Shown piece by piece: positions 34,701 to 49,700 of a stretch of 64,000 nucleotides of DNA. Both the position numbers and the translations under genes were made by a program. Under the pieces are notes generated by a model that saw only the letters and a program-made list of their open reading frames with translations, was not told the DNA's origin and did not search any database. Source of the stretch: Telopea speciosissima (lineage: Eukaryota > Streptophyta > Magnoliopsida > Proteales > Proteaceae); assembly GCF_018873765.1 (NCBI RefSeq), contig NC_057924.1:7626001-7690000 (forward strand), in the 5' to 3' direction. The stretch's first letter is position 1; each line of letters starts with the position of its first letter.

Positions 34701-37700
34701 CTATTCTATACAACTTAGCTAATTGATGATTTGTGCTTGAAGTTATTTCTAGTATCACTTCATGACTTAAAATCGAGTTGAAGCCGAAGCAGTAGTTGTG
34801 TAACCAACCCAAACTCAATGGGATAGGTTTAGTTGTGTTGAGTGAAGATCTTTGAATTTTCATTGGGTTCTGAAATTAGTTGGCTAGTTTGACATTAAAC
34901 CTTAAGTCGGAAGTATGAATGGGGTTTTTAAAATTGACCCTAACTATGGAAGTGAGACTGTCTTTTACCGAGGGGGCAACTATTTGGCAGGAGGGCAAAT
35001 TTTCTTAAAACCTCTCCAGTCATGAAAATATGATGGTTCTATTAGCTTAAGAAAATTCAACAAACCAGAAGATTACAGAAATAAGAGATAGATTCATTAC
35101 AGAGGCTGCTGTGCATAATGAGCTGTGTTCAAGGGGAGAAATGTTGAATGCTTAACCATTTCTTTTGACATTGCAATAACAATCAAAACCTCTCAGTACC
35201 ACAATAAACAATTGAAATATGTTATATCAGCAACAGATTTACAGCTAACAAGCAGAAAATTGCAACATAAGCAAATCCTACATATATCTGAATTAGAACC
35301 AAAGGAGATTCTTACTTCCTACTGTTCCAGAAAGCATCCACAAAAATTTTGTTGTACTTAATGGCTATTGGGCAAACAGTGCACCCGAGTTCAAAAGCAC
35401 CCTGGACATACAAAAGAATGGCATCTGTCAAAGACGAACTCCTTAAGAGAATCTAAGTAAACAAAGTTATCGCAATAAATTCTCCAATATAACATATTCA
35501 TAGATACATGGTTTGGAGGAGTGCAATAGGAGACCAAATTGGAATCAGAAAACCCCAAACCCTGACCATAGTTGTCATGGTGACAAGGCAATCAAAGGCG
35601 GTGGCGGAGGGGGGGAAACCAAAACAACTATGGTCTGGGTTTGGACCAGTCGACACTTGAAATGAGGATGCCTTTTCCTATGTTTTGGGAGGGGGAATAG
35701 AGGAGTGGGGGAATGCATTTTATCTGAAGAAATTATACAAAGAAAAGCAGCAAACCTTCTTGAACATGACCGTATAGTGGTTATTTACACAGGTTCCCTC
35801 TGGAAAAATAAGAACAGGATTGGTGTCAACCCCTTGAATGTGTTCTCTTAACCTGAAAAATGTAGGCCCAGGATGATTAACTATGTTGCGCAACAGAATA
35901 TACTCAAAGTTTATCATGCCAAGAACGTAATGCTTACTTTCTCGCAACAATTTCACGATCTTTTGCTTCGGAGCGGTTGAACCAGATACAACCTACACTC
36001 TCCAAAATAGTGCTTTGTAGCAATCCTATTCACAAGTATAAACAAGTAAACAAACAGGAAAATTTTTGTGGCTATGCAAGACAAAACTTATCACCTTTGG
36101 CAGGTTGCTAAGATTCCTAGTTCCAAAGTTTCTAATTTTTGTCCCAAATGGACATCTATAACTATCACCTCCCAATGAGTCATTCAAGAAGTTCCTGCAG
36201 AGATGTCATTTGGTAACAAACCCCTTCATAGATGTCATTCAATAATTTGAAAATCTACCACTTACATCTCTGCAGGTATCTGTAAAGAACAAACTTCAAA
36301 ATAAAGCTTGATCCTAAATGGAGCTGTTACTTACCAACCCATCCAGGATGCTTTTGCATAATAACAGCAAATGGAGTCATCTGTTCTAGAATTATGAAAT
36401 CTATCATGGAAGTGTGATTGGCCACAAACACCTGTCCAAACCATGAAATCATAGATTGGATGTGTCAACATATAGAGAACAACATTGGAGACTGAAAATC
36501 TGGAAATATTTAAGTATAAACATATGTAAACAATGCAACAGAACTAAGATGATAATTTATCATACTTGTTTGGGTCGCATGCTAGGTCGTGGCCCATGAT
36601 ACTTCACAACCCCAGTCCATGATGCAACAAAGAAGCTACACATTAACTCCACCAAGTACCTCTGAAGAGAAAAATAACCAGGAAAACATAAATGAAAGAG
36701 ATTAAAATTATAACTGGAGTTGAAAGCAAAGCACCAAATCATTCACATCATATAATATATATTTACTATTCCAAGTAGCAGCACACCTCAGGCCCTGCTA
36801 AACTCACCTGATCAGGTTGGCAGCCTAAGCTGTTTTTTTCAGCCCATGGATGGCTTAGATCTAAAAATTCTCAAACCAATGTCAGTTTTGACTAGGTTAT
36901 CTTGGGTTAACCCAGGCAGCCCGAACATATACAACATGATACATCTAAATATACAGAGTGATAATTCATCTAGTATAACTTACAAGATTATATGATTAGC
37001 CTATATTAGTAGGATAAAAGATTGAATTTATGCAATTATGATAAGTAGATCATAGGTTTGTATTTTGGCCCATGTTGGAAGAGCGAACTGATGCAACCCA
37101 GTCAATCTAAAAGATAGGTTATTAGTGCCATGTTAAGATGAACCCAAACCCCAAAGAAAGCAGGCTTCATTAATGTTAGGGAACCTAAACCTGAGGTTGG
37201 ACTGGGCCGGGTTACGATTCTGAGAATGTACCCTCTGTCTGAACAACAGTTCAAACCATTACAAGCCAAACAGCCAAAGTTGCACCCCTAATCCCAAATT
37301 CCAGGAACTAAAATTTTGCCACTAATGAATAGCCCAAAATTTTATAAGAAACACAAGACATGGAAATATCATATTATGCCTACTAAAAAAGTTGATAAAT
37401 TCTTCTTAAGTTTTAAGAACAATAAGAATCTCAATGCTCCTACAACCATTAGAAGTAACTTTGTTAACCATCTTAATCAACTTTGGATAACCAACAGCAT
37501 TTAATTCTTGCCTCAGAAGTGTGCTTGGTTACTTGTGCTAACTGCAAAAAAGTTTAAGGAAGGGATATGGATACAGGATCTGATGTACATCAAGAGAGAT
37601 TCCGGCACAAGTATTCACACCAGAACAAGCCCAAATCCAAATCTAATGGGTTAAATAAGTAGCCTAATAGGTTATATTGATCATGGGCTGAGAATTTTAT

Positions 37701-40700
37701 ATGTTTTCTATTGTAATTCGCCTATTTTGAAAGCCCATTTATGAAGGATAAGTGGCTCATACGAATTTAACTAGTTAGTTGTATCTAGTCCTCTAAAATT
37801 GTGAGGTCTTGGGGATATCAATAGGTTCTTGGGGATCGCAATAAGTTAGTTTCAATGTTAGTTGTGAAAAACCTTGAAAATGTAAGATTCATTTAATATC
37901 TTTAAAAGAGTCCCAATGTAAGTCATAGGAAATGTACCATTAAGTCTAGGAGGAAGTACCAATAAGGCTCTAGAACCATCCCAACCTCTATAAAAGGAGC
38001 TGCCTGTAAGGATTTGAAATCAGAATTTGAATGAAATTGAGGTTATACAATTCTTATGTGAGAAACAGAGATGCGGTGATATTCTGCTCCTGGTGAGAGG
38101 CTGGGATGGTTAGTGAGATACTAGCCTATTCTTGATGCAGAAGCCGAAACCATGATTAATTTGGCTGTTCTTTGATTTTTTCGTTGGAGCCTTTTTATGT
38201 GTTTGTTCTTTTAGCCTAGGGTTAAAACAGTCTTTTTCATGATTTATCTTCTTAGTTCCCCTCCACGATTTTAGAGGGATTAGTATTTTATTTTATTTGT
38301 TTTAGTTGTTTACACTTATACTCCTATTTCGAGTATAAGTCTATTCTATGTTTTATAATTAGGATTCAGATTAGGAATCCCAACTCCTAATCTGATTAGG
38401 ATTGCTTTAGATTGATTATTTGTAAGGCCTTTAGGCCCCCCTTTATTATTATAGATAGTAGAATCGTGGGAGGCTCCCCCACCTATTATGTTTGAAATTT
38501 TGTTTCTTCTTGCTGCTGCCGCCATGACTGCTGCTGCTTCTCTGTCTTGTGTGTCATATCAAGACCCCTTGTGAGTAATATCAAGGGCTAGGGCTGGAGT
38601 AATCCGGCGACTCCTTGCATCTTGCAGATCGGGAGGTTCGTCTTCTTCTTCCTTCAAGTTCTTCAAGGTTGCTGCTGCTGAAATTCTGCAATTCCAGTAA
38701 GAGTTACAATTTCCTGCAACTTTATCATCTCTTCTTCTTACTTCCATCTAACCTAATCGACTTCCCCAAACCCTAGCTTCATCTACATTCATCACAGCCC
38801 TATTCCCTCATCAGATTACACTCAAAACCTAACCACAGGTCCATCACAGTAACCCTCCCACTCGATCTCAGTTGCAGCCTCACCTATCCACTACAAACCC
38901 TAAATCCCTCCCTCAACATAAAAACCCAGAAACCCTAAGATCTGCCTAGGCCTAACCAGCCATCAAAACCCCACCAAAGTCCAGCCGAACCACCCCCTCT
39001 CTGCTAGGAAAACTCGACCTAAAGCCCAGCCCCTAAATCTGCTCCTAAACCCTAGTTTCAGCTTAGATCCTAAATCTGAAAACCCAAAACCCTAACCCTA
39101 ATATTTCTGAATTTCTATTTCTTATTCAAACCTCATTAAAACCTATTCTAATAGACTCCTAAAATTCTGCAGACCATTACCCAATAAAACCCTAACTCAA
39201 TCTCCCATTCCTAACCCTAATTTTGCCCTAGTTACCCTAAACTGCCCATTCGGCCAACCCTAAAACAGAACCTGGTCCTAAGTGAGATTTATTTCACCTA
39301 GGCTACATCAATTCTTGGGGTGGACCCTTCAAGCCATATCCATCTTCTATCTTATTTCCTGTATTCTGTCCATGCAATGTCAAGTAAGTCTTGAAGTTGT
39401 TCAGTTGTTCTATCATTTATTTAAAGGTCAATTGAAGATATTCACTGTTGTGCATCATCTCTTATTCAAATCTGAAGTTTCTCTTAAATCTGATAACTTT
39501 TGGGTGCTGAGATCCTGTTATCTTGGACTGGTTTTGAAGCTTATTATAAGATTAGACCAGTCTCCATTAGGATCCTTGTCGGAAATGGGTTTTCTTAATT
39601 TTTTTATCAGCGATCAGAGTATTTTTATATCCAAGTATATGAGTGAAGTTTAGAACACTTTAACAGTATCAAATAATGAGAACATTTAAAAAAAATCATT
39701 TCCAATATTAAAAGATTCAGCTGTCAGCTAAGTCTGACAACCTGTAATAGCACCTTGTTAATACAGCATATTAATGATGCTTTTTATTAATAGGAAACTA
39801 GTTGTGTTAAAGAATTAACTCTTACAGACGGGAAGAATTTTCTCTTACAGACAGGGAAAAAAACTCAGAAACCTAGGCAAGTACAAATTCTCAAACAGGT
39901 GGGTGAAGGCGCCTGGTCCATACTGAGAAGCAAGGGTGTCACGCATCAAACACTTGGGCCTTAAGGTTTCTTTTTTGGGTGATAAGTAGGACTATTATTC
40001 AAGTGAAGGGAAAGGTCCCCAATCACAAAGATCAAAATACAAAAATATACTTTACAAGGTGTCCAAGTATAAAGATAACAAGATACCTATATAAGAAACC
40101 TGCTTCAGTCATTTCATTCCTATTTCTAGTTTCCACAATACAAATCATAGTTGTCACAGCGTCTAGGAAACCCAAGGCGTTGGAGGGGGCCTGGACGCAA
40201 GGTGACACCAACAAGGCACCTAGGCACCTGCCTAGGCGACCAAGGCGCCTGGACGCCTGACACCTAGGTGGCGCCTCGACAACTATGATACAAATAAATA
40301 ACAATGGTAAGTACTCTTCATCAATCCAAAAGTTGGTGGGAAGGAAGGGTTCATGATAAGCCTACCATTACCATTCGTGCCCAAAACCTCAACTATAATT
40401 ATTGCAATCAATTTTGGTGCAAAAGATGCAGAATTTCATAAGTGGTGTGAAAGATAATGTTCACTTTAAGGGATGAATGAGATCTCAATTCCAGCTACGG
40501 TTTCATTAGCTATCTTACAACTAGAATCCCTCTTTTTTCCGATCTGGTTCCTCCACCACCGCAAACTCCAATTAGATTCAGACATGATACACTTCTTAGC
40601 AAAGGATCCAACAAACAGCCTTATCCCAACTTAATGGGGTCGTCCACACGGATCAAAACAAAACAAAGTAGGGAAAACTGAGGTCTAAACAAAAAAGGGA

Positions 40701-43700
40701 ATGAAGAGATGAGCAATGAAAACTGGAAAATGACAAATAAAAGACAGAAAATAAAATGAAAAATGTAAATGGTGTTAAGAGGAATGAGGCTCAGCCCAGC
40801 CAGTCAGGAAAATCTCAGCTAAATGGAGTCTGCCACATGGATCTTTGCCCTCCAAAAGGCTCTATCCATGGTCATACTTGGTACAAGCCCTAGACTGTGC
40901 ATGTCCTTCCCCACAACTTCTCCTATGGTCATTTTAGGCCTGCCCCTAGCTCTTTTGACTCATTCAATCGAGATCATAGTTGTCACGGCATCTAGGCGAC
41001 CTAAGACGTTGGAGAGGGTCCAAAAAACATGGTGATACCAACAAGGCGACCAAGGCGCCTAGACGGCATCTAAGCGTCGCCTAGGCGACGCCTTGACAAC
41101 TATGATCGGGATCATATCACTCCCATAGTTGTTACGGCGGCTAGGTGAATCAAGGTGGTCGAGGGGGTTAAAAAACAAGTCGACACCAACAAGTCGACAA
41201 GGCATTGCCTAGGCGACACCAGAAATCAAGGCGCGAGCAAGACGCCTTGACAACTATGATCACTCCTCCTTACGAGGGCGTCCCTAGGCCTCCGTTGAAC
41301 ATGACCATGCCACCTCAAACGACTTTCTTGAAGCTTGTCAAAAGATCCATGCATGCCAAGTTATTTGCTTGAAAGAGTTCCCCCACTTAGAGGACCTCCC
41401 GTGTCAATCACTTCCATTCCCCTCATCAGGCCATTTGTAGCACTGGGGTTCTCTACCCCAGTGGGTGGCAAAGGGTATCTCTATTACCAGCACGCCAAGT
41501 TATGCAGCATGGCACATTGAAAAGGCTGGAATTTTGTAGACAGATAGACCCGAAGGTCTCCTGCCACATGTCAAGTTTCAATTCGAACGAAGTTTGCCAA
41601 CAAACAAGACTACCCTTAAAATTCTAAACGTGGAGAAAGAGTGCATAGATATACATTGGAGGTTATGTGATGCATACCAGTAGGATAGATACATTAAAAA
41701 GTACCAACAGAGAACGAAAACTCAACTCGCTGATTCACAAAATCAGTGAGTTACAATTGGGCCAGCAACTAAGTGAATTACTCAGTTAGAATGGTGTTCT
41801 CATTCACCATAACAACCAGGTCGTGGGCTGCTATTTAGGGTCTGTTTTTTTATTGTTTTAATAGTTCTTTGTAAGGCTGGAATACTCTTTATAAATTCCA
41901 TGCCAGTTTTATGTTTATTTATTAGTAATCCTAGTTAAATTAGGACTACTCCTACAGAATTATGTGGTAGTTTATTTTAAGTTGTTTTGTTTATTTTAAA
42001 TTCCTTTTATGAATAGGAATTTAAGTTGTTTTGGTTTTAATCTCACAACGAAGTTGTTATGTTTATTTTAAGTTGTTTTGCTATTCTATTGCCATTAGGA
42101 TTCAGGTTTGTAGCTATCTATTTGAACATGCAAGTCTCTGGAGACCCCCCATGATTTATTGAATAAAGGTATGGCTTTTTCTGTTCTTATGTGGGACTCA
42201 GAAACTGGTTGTGAGATTCAACTACTCTATTCCACTACTGTTGGTGGGACTCCAACAAGTTCTCAGTGGGAAGCTGAGTTCAGATCCCTTCTTCATTCTT
42301 CTTCTTCATTAATCCTCAAGCAAGTGCAATTCTTGTTCTGTCTATAGTATCCAAATATCTTGAAACTCGTCAATTCTTAGGTCTATACATCTGAGATTTC
42401 AGATCTGATCTCAGATCCATCAACCGCAGGCCCTTCTAAACCTACCTACAGTTTCAGTTTTCAGATCAGAAGTCAGTTGAGTACAGCCCCGTAAATCTGG
42501 AACTCATTTCTGTCAATTCTGTGCCTAATTAAGCCATTAACTTCCTGGTGTAATCACATATTAGTTGCTGTGAGTTGTCAACAGATCTTTTACTGTTAAA
42601 TCATTATTAATTGCACTTTGAAATCTGGTCCATTTGAATTATACAGTAACTGTTCTTAGCTCCCAACGATCTCAGGGATTTAGGTATCCTATTCAAGTGA
42701 CATTCTATAAGAATATTATGTTCATCGATTTGTTGATCTACTGTTATCAATTTTTCTTCAATTCTGGTTGAGTTTCTGAAACCTAATCCTTTAGGCTTCT
42801 AGAAACCCATCAGTATGCTATTAAATGGGAGAGTATGATTGAATCCGACTCTGAAATTTGATGTGTGGCCAATTCACTTCATTACCTAGATATCCATATG
42901 ATTGAAATTGCCACATCACCTGTGGCAAAAACATTTGGGTTCTGTTGTAGAGATACCCTCTACACCTGGCTGGTGTAGAGAAACGCTTCACTTTTGGGGA
43001 CACTTACTACATAATTTTCTGCTGGGGTTTTGAAACAAGCACCAAAGTAAATAAAACAAAGATCTCACTCAGAAGTTATATTTCCTGGAATCAATAAATA
43101 AAGAACACAAGTAATGACTATGATAAGACAAGGTTCTAAATCTCGGTGCCGAGGCTGGTTCAACCAACCAGGCAAAACTCAACATGTCATGTGCTGTCAA
43201 AACTGGTCGAAACTTGGTATTTTTTTGGTCAAAACTATCGAATTGTGCGAAATATGGTCTAAAGCAAATCAAAACCAGTTGAAACCTGACATTTACCAAG
43301 TTTCGTTTCGGTTTCTTGGAAAACCGAGATATCTTGGTCAAAACCACTGGTTTCGACCGAGTTCTTGAACCATATTAAGCACAAACTATACACAGTGGAG
43401 CAGGTTTGATGGCTCTAAAAACTAAAGCAGATATGTTGATTAGTAAGGTATTCAGTGGACGAAGAATCTTGCTGCAGAACCATGGTGTTACACTCACTAC
43501 ATTAGACCCAATATTTCATCTCCCAAAGGCGCTTTCTCTTTCAATGGGAACCTAGATCTGCTATGAAGTGGCCAATGATCTGGTGAAACAAGGGGTTGTG
43601 AGCCCAAGGTTATTGTTGTAATATGGGGTACAAGGGTATACTTGTCCAGTGGGGTTTAGTTTGTGTTGCCCCAAGGGTATTATTGTCCACTTGTACTTCA

Positions 43701-46700
43701 TTATGATTATTATAAATAGAGAGGACCTGTGTCTCATTGACACAAGTTCAATTCCCCAAATATTCCCTCCAAAAGTATTTGGGTGTGTTGCCTTTGCCCG
43801 CAATCACTATGCGCATGGCAAGCTTGATTCGAGGGGTCTTTGATGCATTTTCTTGGGCTATTCTGCCACTCAGAAGGGTTATAAATGCTATCACCCTCCA
43901 TCACAACGGATGCATGTTTACCATGAATGTGCTTTTCTAGGAATTTCCATATTACTCCTCTCCTACATCTCATCAGGGGGAGTTTAGGACTTCAGGTGAA
44001 GAGATGCAGTTTGTGATTGCCCCTATGAAGCTACCCATAATGGAAGATGATATCGAAGTTGCAGATGGTGTTACTGGTCAAGAGCAGCAGCCCATGGTAG
44101 AGGAAGAACAAGCTCCCCTCCAGCTCCTCCAGCCCACGGTTCAGGGGGAGCCTCAGCCCACGGTTCAGGGAGAGTCTCAGCTCAAGGTTCAGGGGGAGCC
44201 GTAGCCATCTCTTCTTTCTCCTCTGAAGATGTTTGTTCGTTCTCGAAAAAATAAAAACAAAGAGCATGCTACTAAGACCACCACCATTTGTCCTCGCCGA
44301 TTGGACTTACCGGATTCAGGTCTACCATGTGCCCCTAATGTGTTTGGTGAGTCTTCCAGTGATCCATCTCTAGACTTACCCATTGCTGTTAGAAAACAAA
44401 AAAGGTCATGTATTCAACATCCTCTTTCTAATGTTGTGTCGTATAACTCTTTGTCTCCTTCCTTTCGTACCTTTGTCTCTTCCCGGTCGTCTGTTTCTAT
44501 TCGTAACATTTGGCAGGAAGCACTGGCTCATTCTAAATGGAAAGAGGCAATGAATGAAGAAATGCAAGCTCTTGGAAAGAATGACACATGGACACTGGTG
44601 TCTCTTCCTCCAGGAAAGAAAGTTGTAGGATGTAAATGGGTGTTCATAGTAAAGCACAAAGCTGATGGTTCTGTGGACAGGTACAAAGCACGACTAGTTG
44701 CTAGAGGATTCACCCAAGCTTATGGAATTGACTACCAGGAGACTTTTGCACCAGTAGCCAAGATGAATACTGTGAGAGCAATCCTATCATATGCTGTGAG
44801 TCAAGGATGGGACCTTCAACAGCTAGATATCAAGAATGCATTCCTACATGGAGAACTTGAGGAAGAGGTATAAATGGACATTCCTCCAGGATTTGCTTCT
44901 CAGAAGACTCAGGGGAAGGTGTGTAAACTCAATCGTGCCCTGTATGGTTTAAAGAATCTCCAGAGCCTGGTTTAGGAGATTCCATAAGGCAATGGTGTCA
45001 ATAGGTTTCAAGCAGAGCAATGCCGATCACACTCTCTTCATTAAGAGATCTCCTCCACATATTACTATTTTGATAGTTTATGTAGATGATATTGTTATCA
45101 TTGGGAGTAGTGTAGAGGAGATCTCCTCTCTGAAAAAATTCTTGGGACAGGAGTTTGAGATTAAAGACCAAGGAAAATTGAGGTATTTCCTGGGTATTGA
45201 AGTTGCATATGCTGCTAAGGGTATTTCTCTCTCCCAAAGGAAATACACCATTGATTTATTAACAGATACAGGAATGTTGGTTTGCAAGCCTGCTGACACC
45301 CCTGTGGAACCCAATTCTCATCTTCGAAGTAAGGAAGGAGAACCGGTTGACAAGGCTAGTTATTAGAGGCTGGTTGGGTGACTCATCTATTTATCCCACA
45401 CTCGCCCAGATATTGCATTTGCTGTAAGCATGGTGAGTCAATATAAGCATGATCCATATTCATCCCATTTGGATGTTGTGTACCGGATCTTACGTTACTT
45501 GAAGGCTGCTCCTGGAAAAGGTGTCCTTATCTCATCTCATAATCATCTTCGTATTGAGTCATATACAGATGCTGATTGGGCAGGCTGCCTTGATGATAGA
45601 TGGTCTACTTCTGGTTATTGTACCTATGTTGGTGGCAACTTAGTTACTTGGAGGAGCAAGAAGCAATCTGTAGTAGCTCGTTCCAATGTAGAAGTGGAAT
45701 TTCGTGCCATGCCCCATGGTATTTGTGAGTTACTGTGGTTACGGAGCTTACTTCAGGACCTTGGTGTTCTATTTGAGCTGCCAATGCGTCTCTACTCTGA
45801 CAGTAAATTTACGATCAGTATTGCACATAATCCAGTTCGGCACGAACAAACCAAACATTTGGAGATTGATCGCCACTTTATCAAGGAAAAACTCGATCAA
45901 GGTCTTGTTTGCATTTCGTTTGTCCCTTTGAGTGATCAGTTGGCTGATATATTTACTAAGGACTTACCTAGTAAGAACTTTGTTTCAGTTGTTAGCAAGT
46001 TGGGCATGGCTGATATTTATGCACCAACTTGAGGGGGAGTGTTGTATTATGAGGTACAAGGGTATAATTGTCTAGTGGGGTTTAATCTGTGTTGCCCTAA
46101 GGGTATTATTGTAATTTGATTTTCAGTATAATTATTATAAATAGAGAGGACCTATGTCTCATTGACACAAGTTCAATTCCCCAAATATTCCATCAGTTAT
46201 GTTATGGGGAATTGTATGGCCTTATGGTTTTTATTTTTTGGGCTTTCTAGGAACTGGTGGGATTTCAATGTCTCAGCTGATTATTCACTTCTTGTAGCAT
46301 CTATGCTGCTCTATTTGTAAGGCTTATTACCTATTGTTTTTGTAGCTGCTGCACACTACTTTGTTTCAGGTTTTAGCTAATCAATAAAATTTCTGTTGTT
46401 ATATATCAAGCAAAAAAACTACAAAAAGGAAACAGGAAAAGATGAAGGTGTACCTCTATTTTTCTCTTCCGCTTATCATTCCCATTCATTAAAAAATGTA
46501 CTGGGATGAAGGATGACAGGAATACTATCCAACCCATTGTCAATACCAGAGCTCTGCAGATTTAAAACAAAACACATCAAATTGGTGAACAATTGTCACA
46601 ATAAGTCTAATATGATGTATAGGAAGGCAAGCATGATATTGCAAGTTTATTATGATGTGTAAGTATAATCTCCTAAGGATCCTATTTATTCTAGGGACAT

Positions 46701-49700
46701 CCAACAAGAGGTCAATTCATTGTTATGGTTCTTTCTTGCTCATGGCATTCGTAAGGAAAGGGTAGATCAGGGCCCAATATTTATAGGTTCCTACTACTGT
46801 CAGAAACCTAGAGTTGTAAACATCCAAAGAAGAAACCCCGGAGGGGAGAGAAGGGAAAAATTCCTGCTAAAATTCAATATGATTCAATAAATTTTGACAA
46901 TCTGATCTGTTTACAACCTTAAACATGCTCATATTGTGCCTACTAATCATATTTATAATTTTCAAGACCATAATACCCTTACTGAAAACAAGGACATACT
47001 AGTCCATTAGTACCAAAACATTCAAAAGGCATATGAAAGGATAATGTAGGTCCTCATCGTATTTAATCAGTGTATTCTTGACCAGAATAATAAATAAAAT
47101 AAGGAATAAGAGCTAGGAGGGACTGTGGACGCGAAAAGTATCCTAATTGCAATAGGACTCTGTTTACACTCACTCTTGACTCTTCCCACATTAATCCTGG
47201 TTGGCCAATATTATATTTTCGGATGTTTTGTTGTAGCTAATATGGCATGTGGAAACAATGCTCTACGCTGAAAATCAGTCTGACAATATTGAGAGGACAA
47301 ACAACTGCTAAATGCACTCTTGGTGCTTAAAGCCTCTAGTTCTTACAGTCCCGATTCTCCCAAGTCCCAACCAATCCAATTAACCTCTTAGTTCTATACC
47401 TCTGTCTTCCATCAAAATCCAAGAAACCTGCTGCCAGAACAAACCAATTAATCTGAATAATATGATATGGCAAAAGAACTGAAACATCTCAGATCCCTTT
47501 TCTTCAGTTTTGATCTTCACAATCAATCCCATCAAATCTGGTCCCTTATGGTTAATTGACTCTAGTTCTACGGACCACATGACTAGTAACTCAGAGGTCT
47601 TCCGTACCTACTCTCCTTACTCTGGCCGGGATAAGGTACGTGTTGCCGATGGGTCCATGTCCTCCATTTTGGGTAAAGGTTCCGTTTCCTGTTCTCCCAA
47701 TCTTTCTCTTCCTTCTGTCTTACATTTTCCCAAGTTATGTGGCAATTTATTATCTATTTACCACTTGATTAGTGAGTTGAATTGTTATGTTCACTTCTTT
47801 TCCACTCATTGCTTGTTTCAGGATCTGGTGACGAGCGCAACAATTGGGTATGGTCGGGGTCCATGATGGTCTCTACTGCTTGGAGTCTCCACCAACAGTA
47901 CCACTCCCATCCTCAGCTCACACCCTTTGTTCTGATAGTGCATTGACCAAGCTTCACCATTGGCATCGTCACTTAGGACACCCTTCTTTTCATATTTTGC
48001 GTTCAATGTTTCCAGACTTAGTTAAACTTTGTGGTTTAGAACAACTTAATTGTGATGTGAGTGAATTTGATAAACACACTCGAGATTCTTATCATGTCAG
48101 TGATGTTAAAAGTGATGTTCCTTTTTCTATGATTCACTCAGATATATGGGTCCTTCTAGGACCGTTGCCCACAATGGTTTTCACTGGTTTATTACATTTA
48201 TCGATAACTGCACTCGTCTCACATGGGTTTATCTTACACAATAAATCTGATGCTTTTTCCTGCTTTCAATCTTTCCATGCCATGCTTCACACTCAGTTTG
48301 ATGCCACTATTCAGGTTCTTCGGAGTGCTAATGGTACAAAATATACTGATGGTAGCTTTCAACAGTATCCCCTTTCCCATGGCATTAACCTCTTGTGTAC
48401 GGACCCTATAACAGAATGGCATTCCTGAACGGAAAAATCGTCACCTCCTGGACGTGACCCGTGCCTTGATGTTCACTACTAGTGTCCCTAAAACCTATTG
48501 AGTCGATGTTGTCTTTATTGCTGACTACCTTATTAATGGGGTTCTCTCTAGTGTCCTAAATTTTAAGACACCTATTTCTTTCCTCCCGGACCCTACCAAT
48601 GCCTCTTCTCTTCCTCCTAAAATTTTTGGATGTGTTTGTTTTGCCCATAATTCCTCTCCCTCATGGTCCAAACTGGATTCCCATGCTATTCGGTGTATTT
48701 TCCTTGGGTTATTCGGCCTCCCAAAAGGGCTACAAGTGTTATCACCCCCTTCTCGTCGTCTTTATGTCACCCTGGTTGTCACTTTTCATCATTTTTGAAC
48801 CATATTTCATGACACCTCTTCAAGGGGAGAGTCTTGAGGAAGAGCTTCCGTTACCCACTCGGGTGATTGATAGTCTCCCTGTTCAAGGGGAGACATCAGC
48901 TTCGGCTCCACCTGTTCCTATTACACTGCCACCTCCTGTTGCTCCAGACTTGATAATTTATACTCGGAGCAGAACCAAGAGAAAGGATATCATGGACAAC
49001 TACCAATCATTACCCATTGTGGCGCTTCTACCAGATCAACTCTCACCATCAAATAACATCTCTCCTATCCTTGATTCTATGCCTGATGTTACTAATGTTC
49101 ATGATGACCGCCCAATTACTCTTAAAAAAGGAGTTCATTCATGTACTCAGCATCCCATTAACCACTTTGTCTCTTATGAGTCCCTATCACCCTCCTATCA
49201 GGCATTTGTATCCTCTTTGTCTTCTGTGTCTGTTCCACAGGATTGAAAGGAAGCCATCAAGGATCCAAAGTGCAAGGCTGCCATGGTAGAAGAAATGCAA
49301 GCCTTAGATAAAAATGGTACCTGAGAACTTACTCCTCGTCTTGAAGGGAAGAAATTGGTTAGATGCAAGTGGGTATTTACTATCAAGCAATGGGTCGATG
49401 GCACTGTTGAGAGATACAAGGCACGTCTGGTTGCAAAGGGCCCACCCATTGGATCGTCTACTAAGAAACCTTTGCCCATGTAGCAAAGATGAATTAAGTG
49501 AGAGCGTTACTGTCTAGTGTTGCCAATTTGGGTTGGAATCTCCAACAATTGGATGTCAAAAATGCCTTCCTAAATGGGGATCTTGAAGAAGTCTAAATGG
49601 ATCCGCCTCCTGATTTCTCATTCCCATTTGTTGCTGGTCATGTTTGTAAGTTGAAGAAGTCAAGCAATCTCCTAGGGCTTGGTTTGGTCGTTTTCTGAAT

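Larger units (their letters stand above)
36662..46453 (-). other. GPAT9 intron 4 (9.8 kb), repeat-filled
   Basis: Contents from low to high coordinate are as follows. 37650-38560 is LTR-like text with CTATAAAAGG near 37987-37996 but no paired ends. 38750-39270 is rich in AACCCTAA words. 40146-40287, 40975-41104 and 41124-41258 are MITEs. 41820-42350 is LTR-like text. 43132-43371 is a possible inverted-end repeat. 43614-46195 is a copia fossil. Splice sites are intact on both sides, so the intron should still be removed. Confidence 0.8.

Noticed and set aside
38750-39270. Interstitial telomere
   Set aside because: Words are scattered and not in 7-bp tandem, and the stretch follows LTR-like sequence.
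39979-40304. Frames on both strands over the MITE at 40146
   Set aside because: They run through the GC-rich interior of the MITE and end outside it; no gene.
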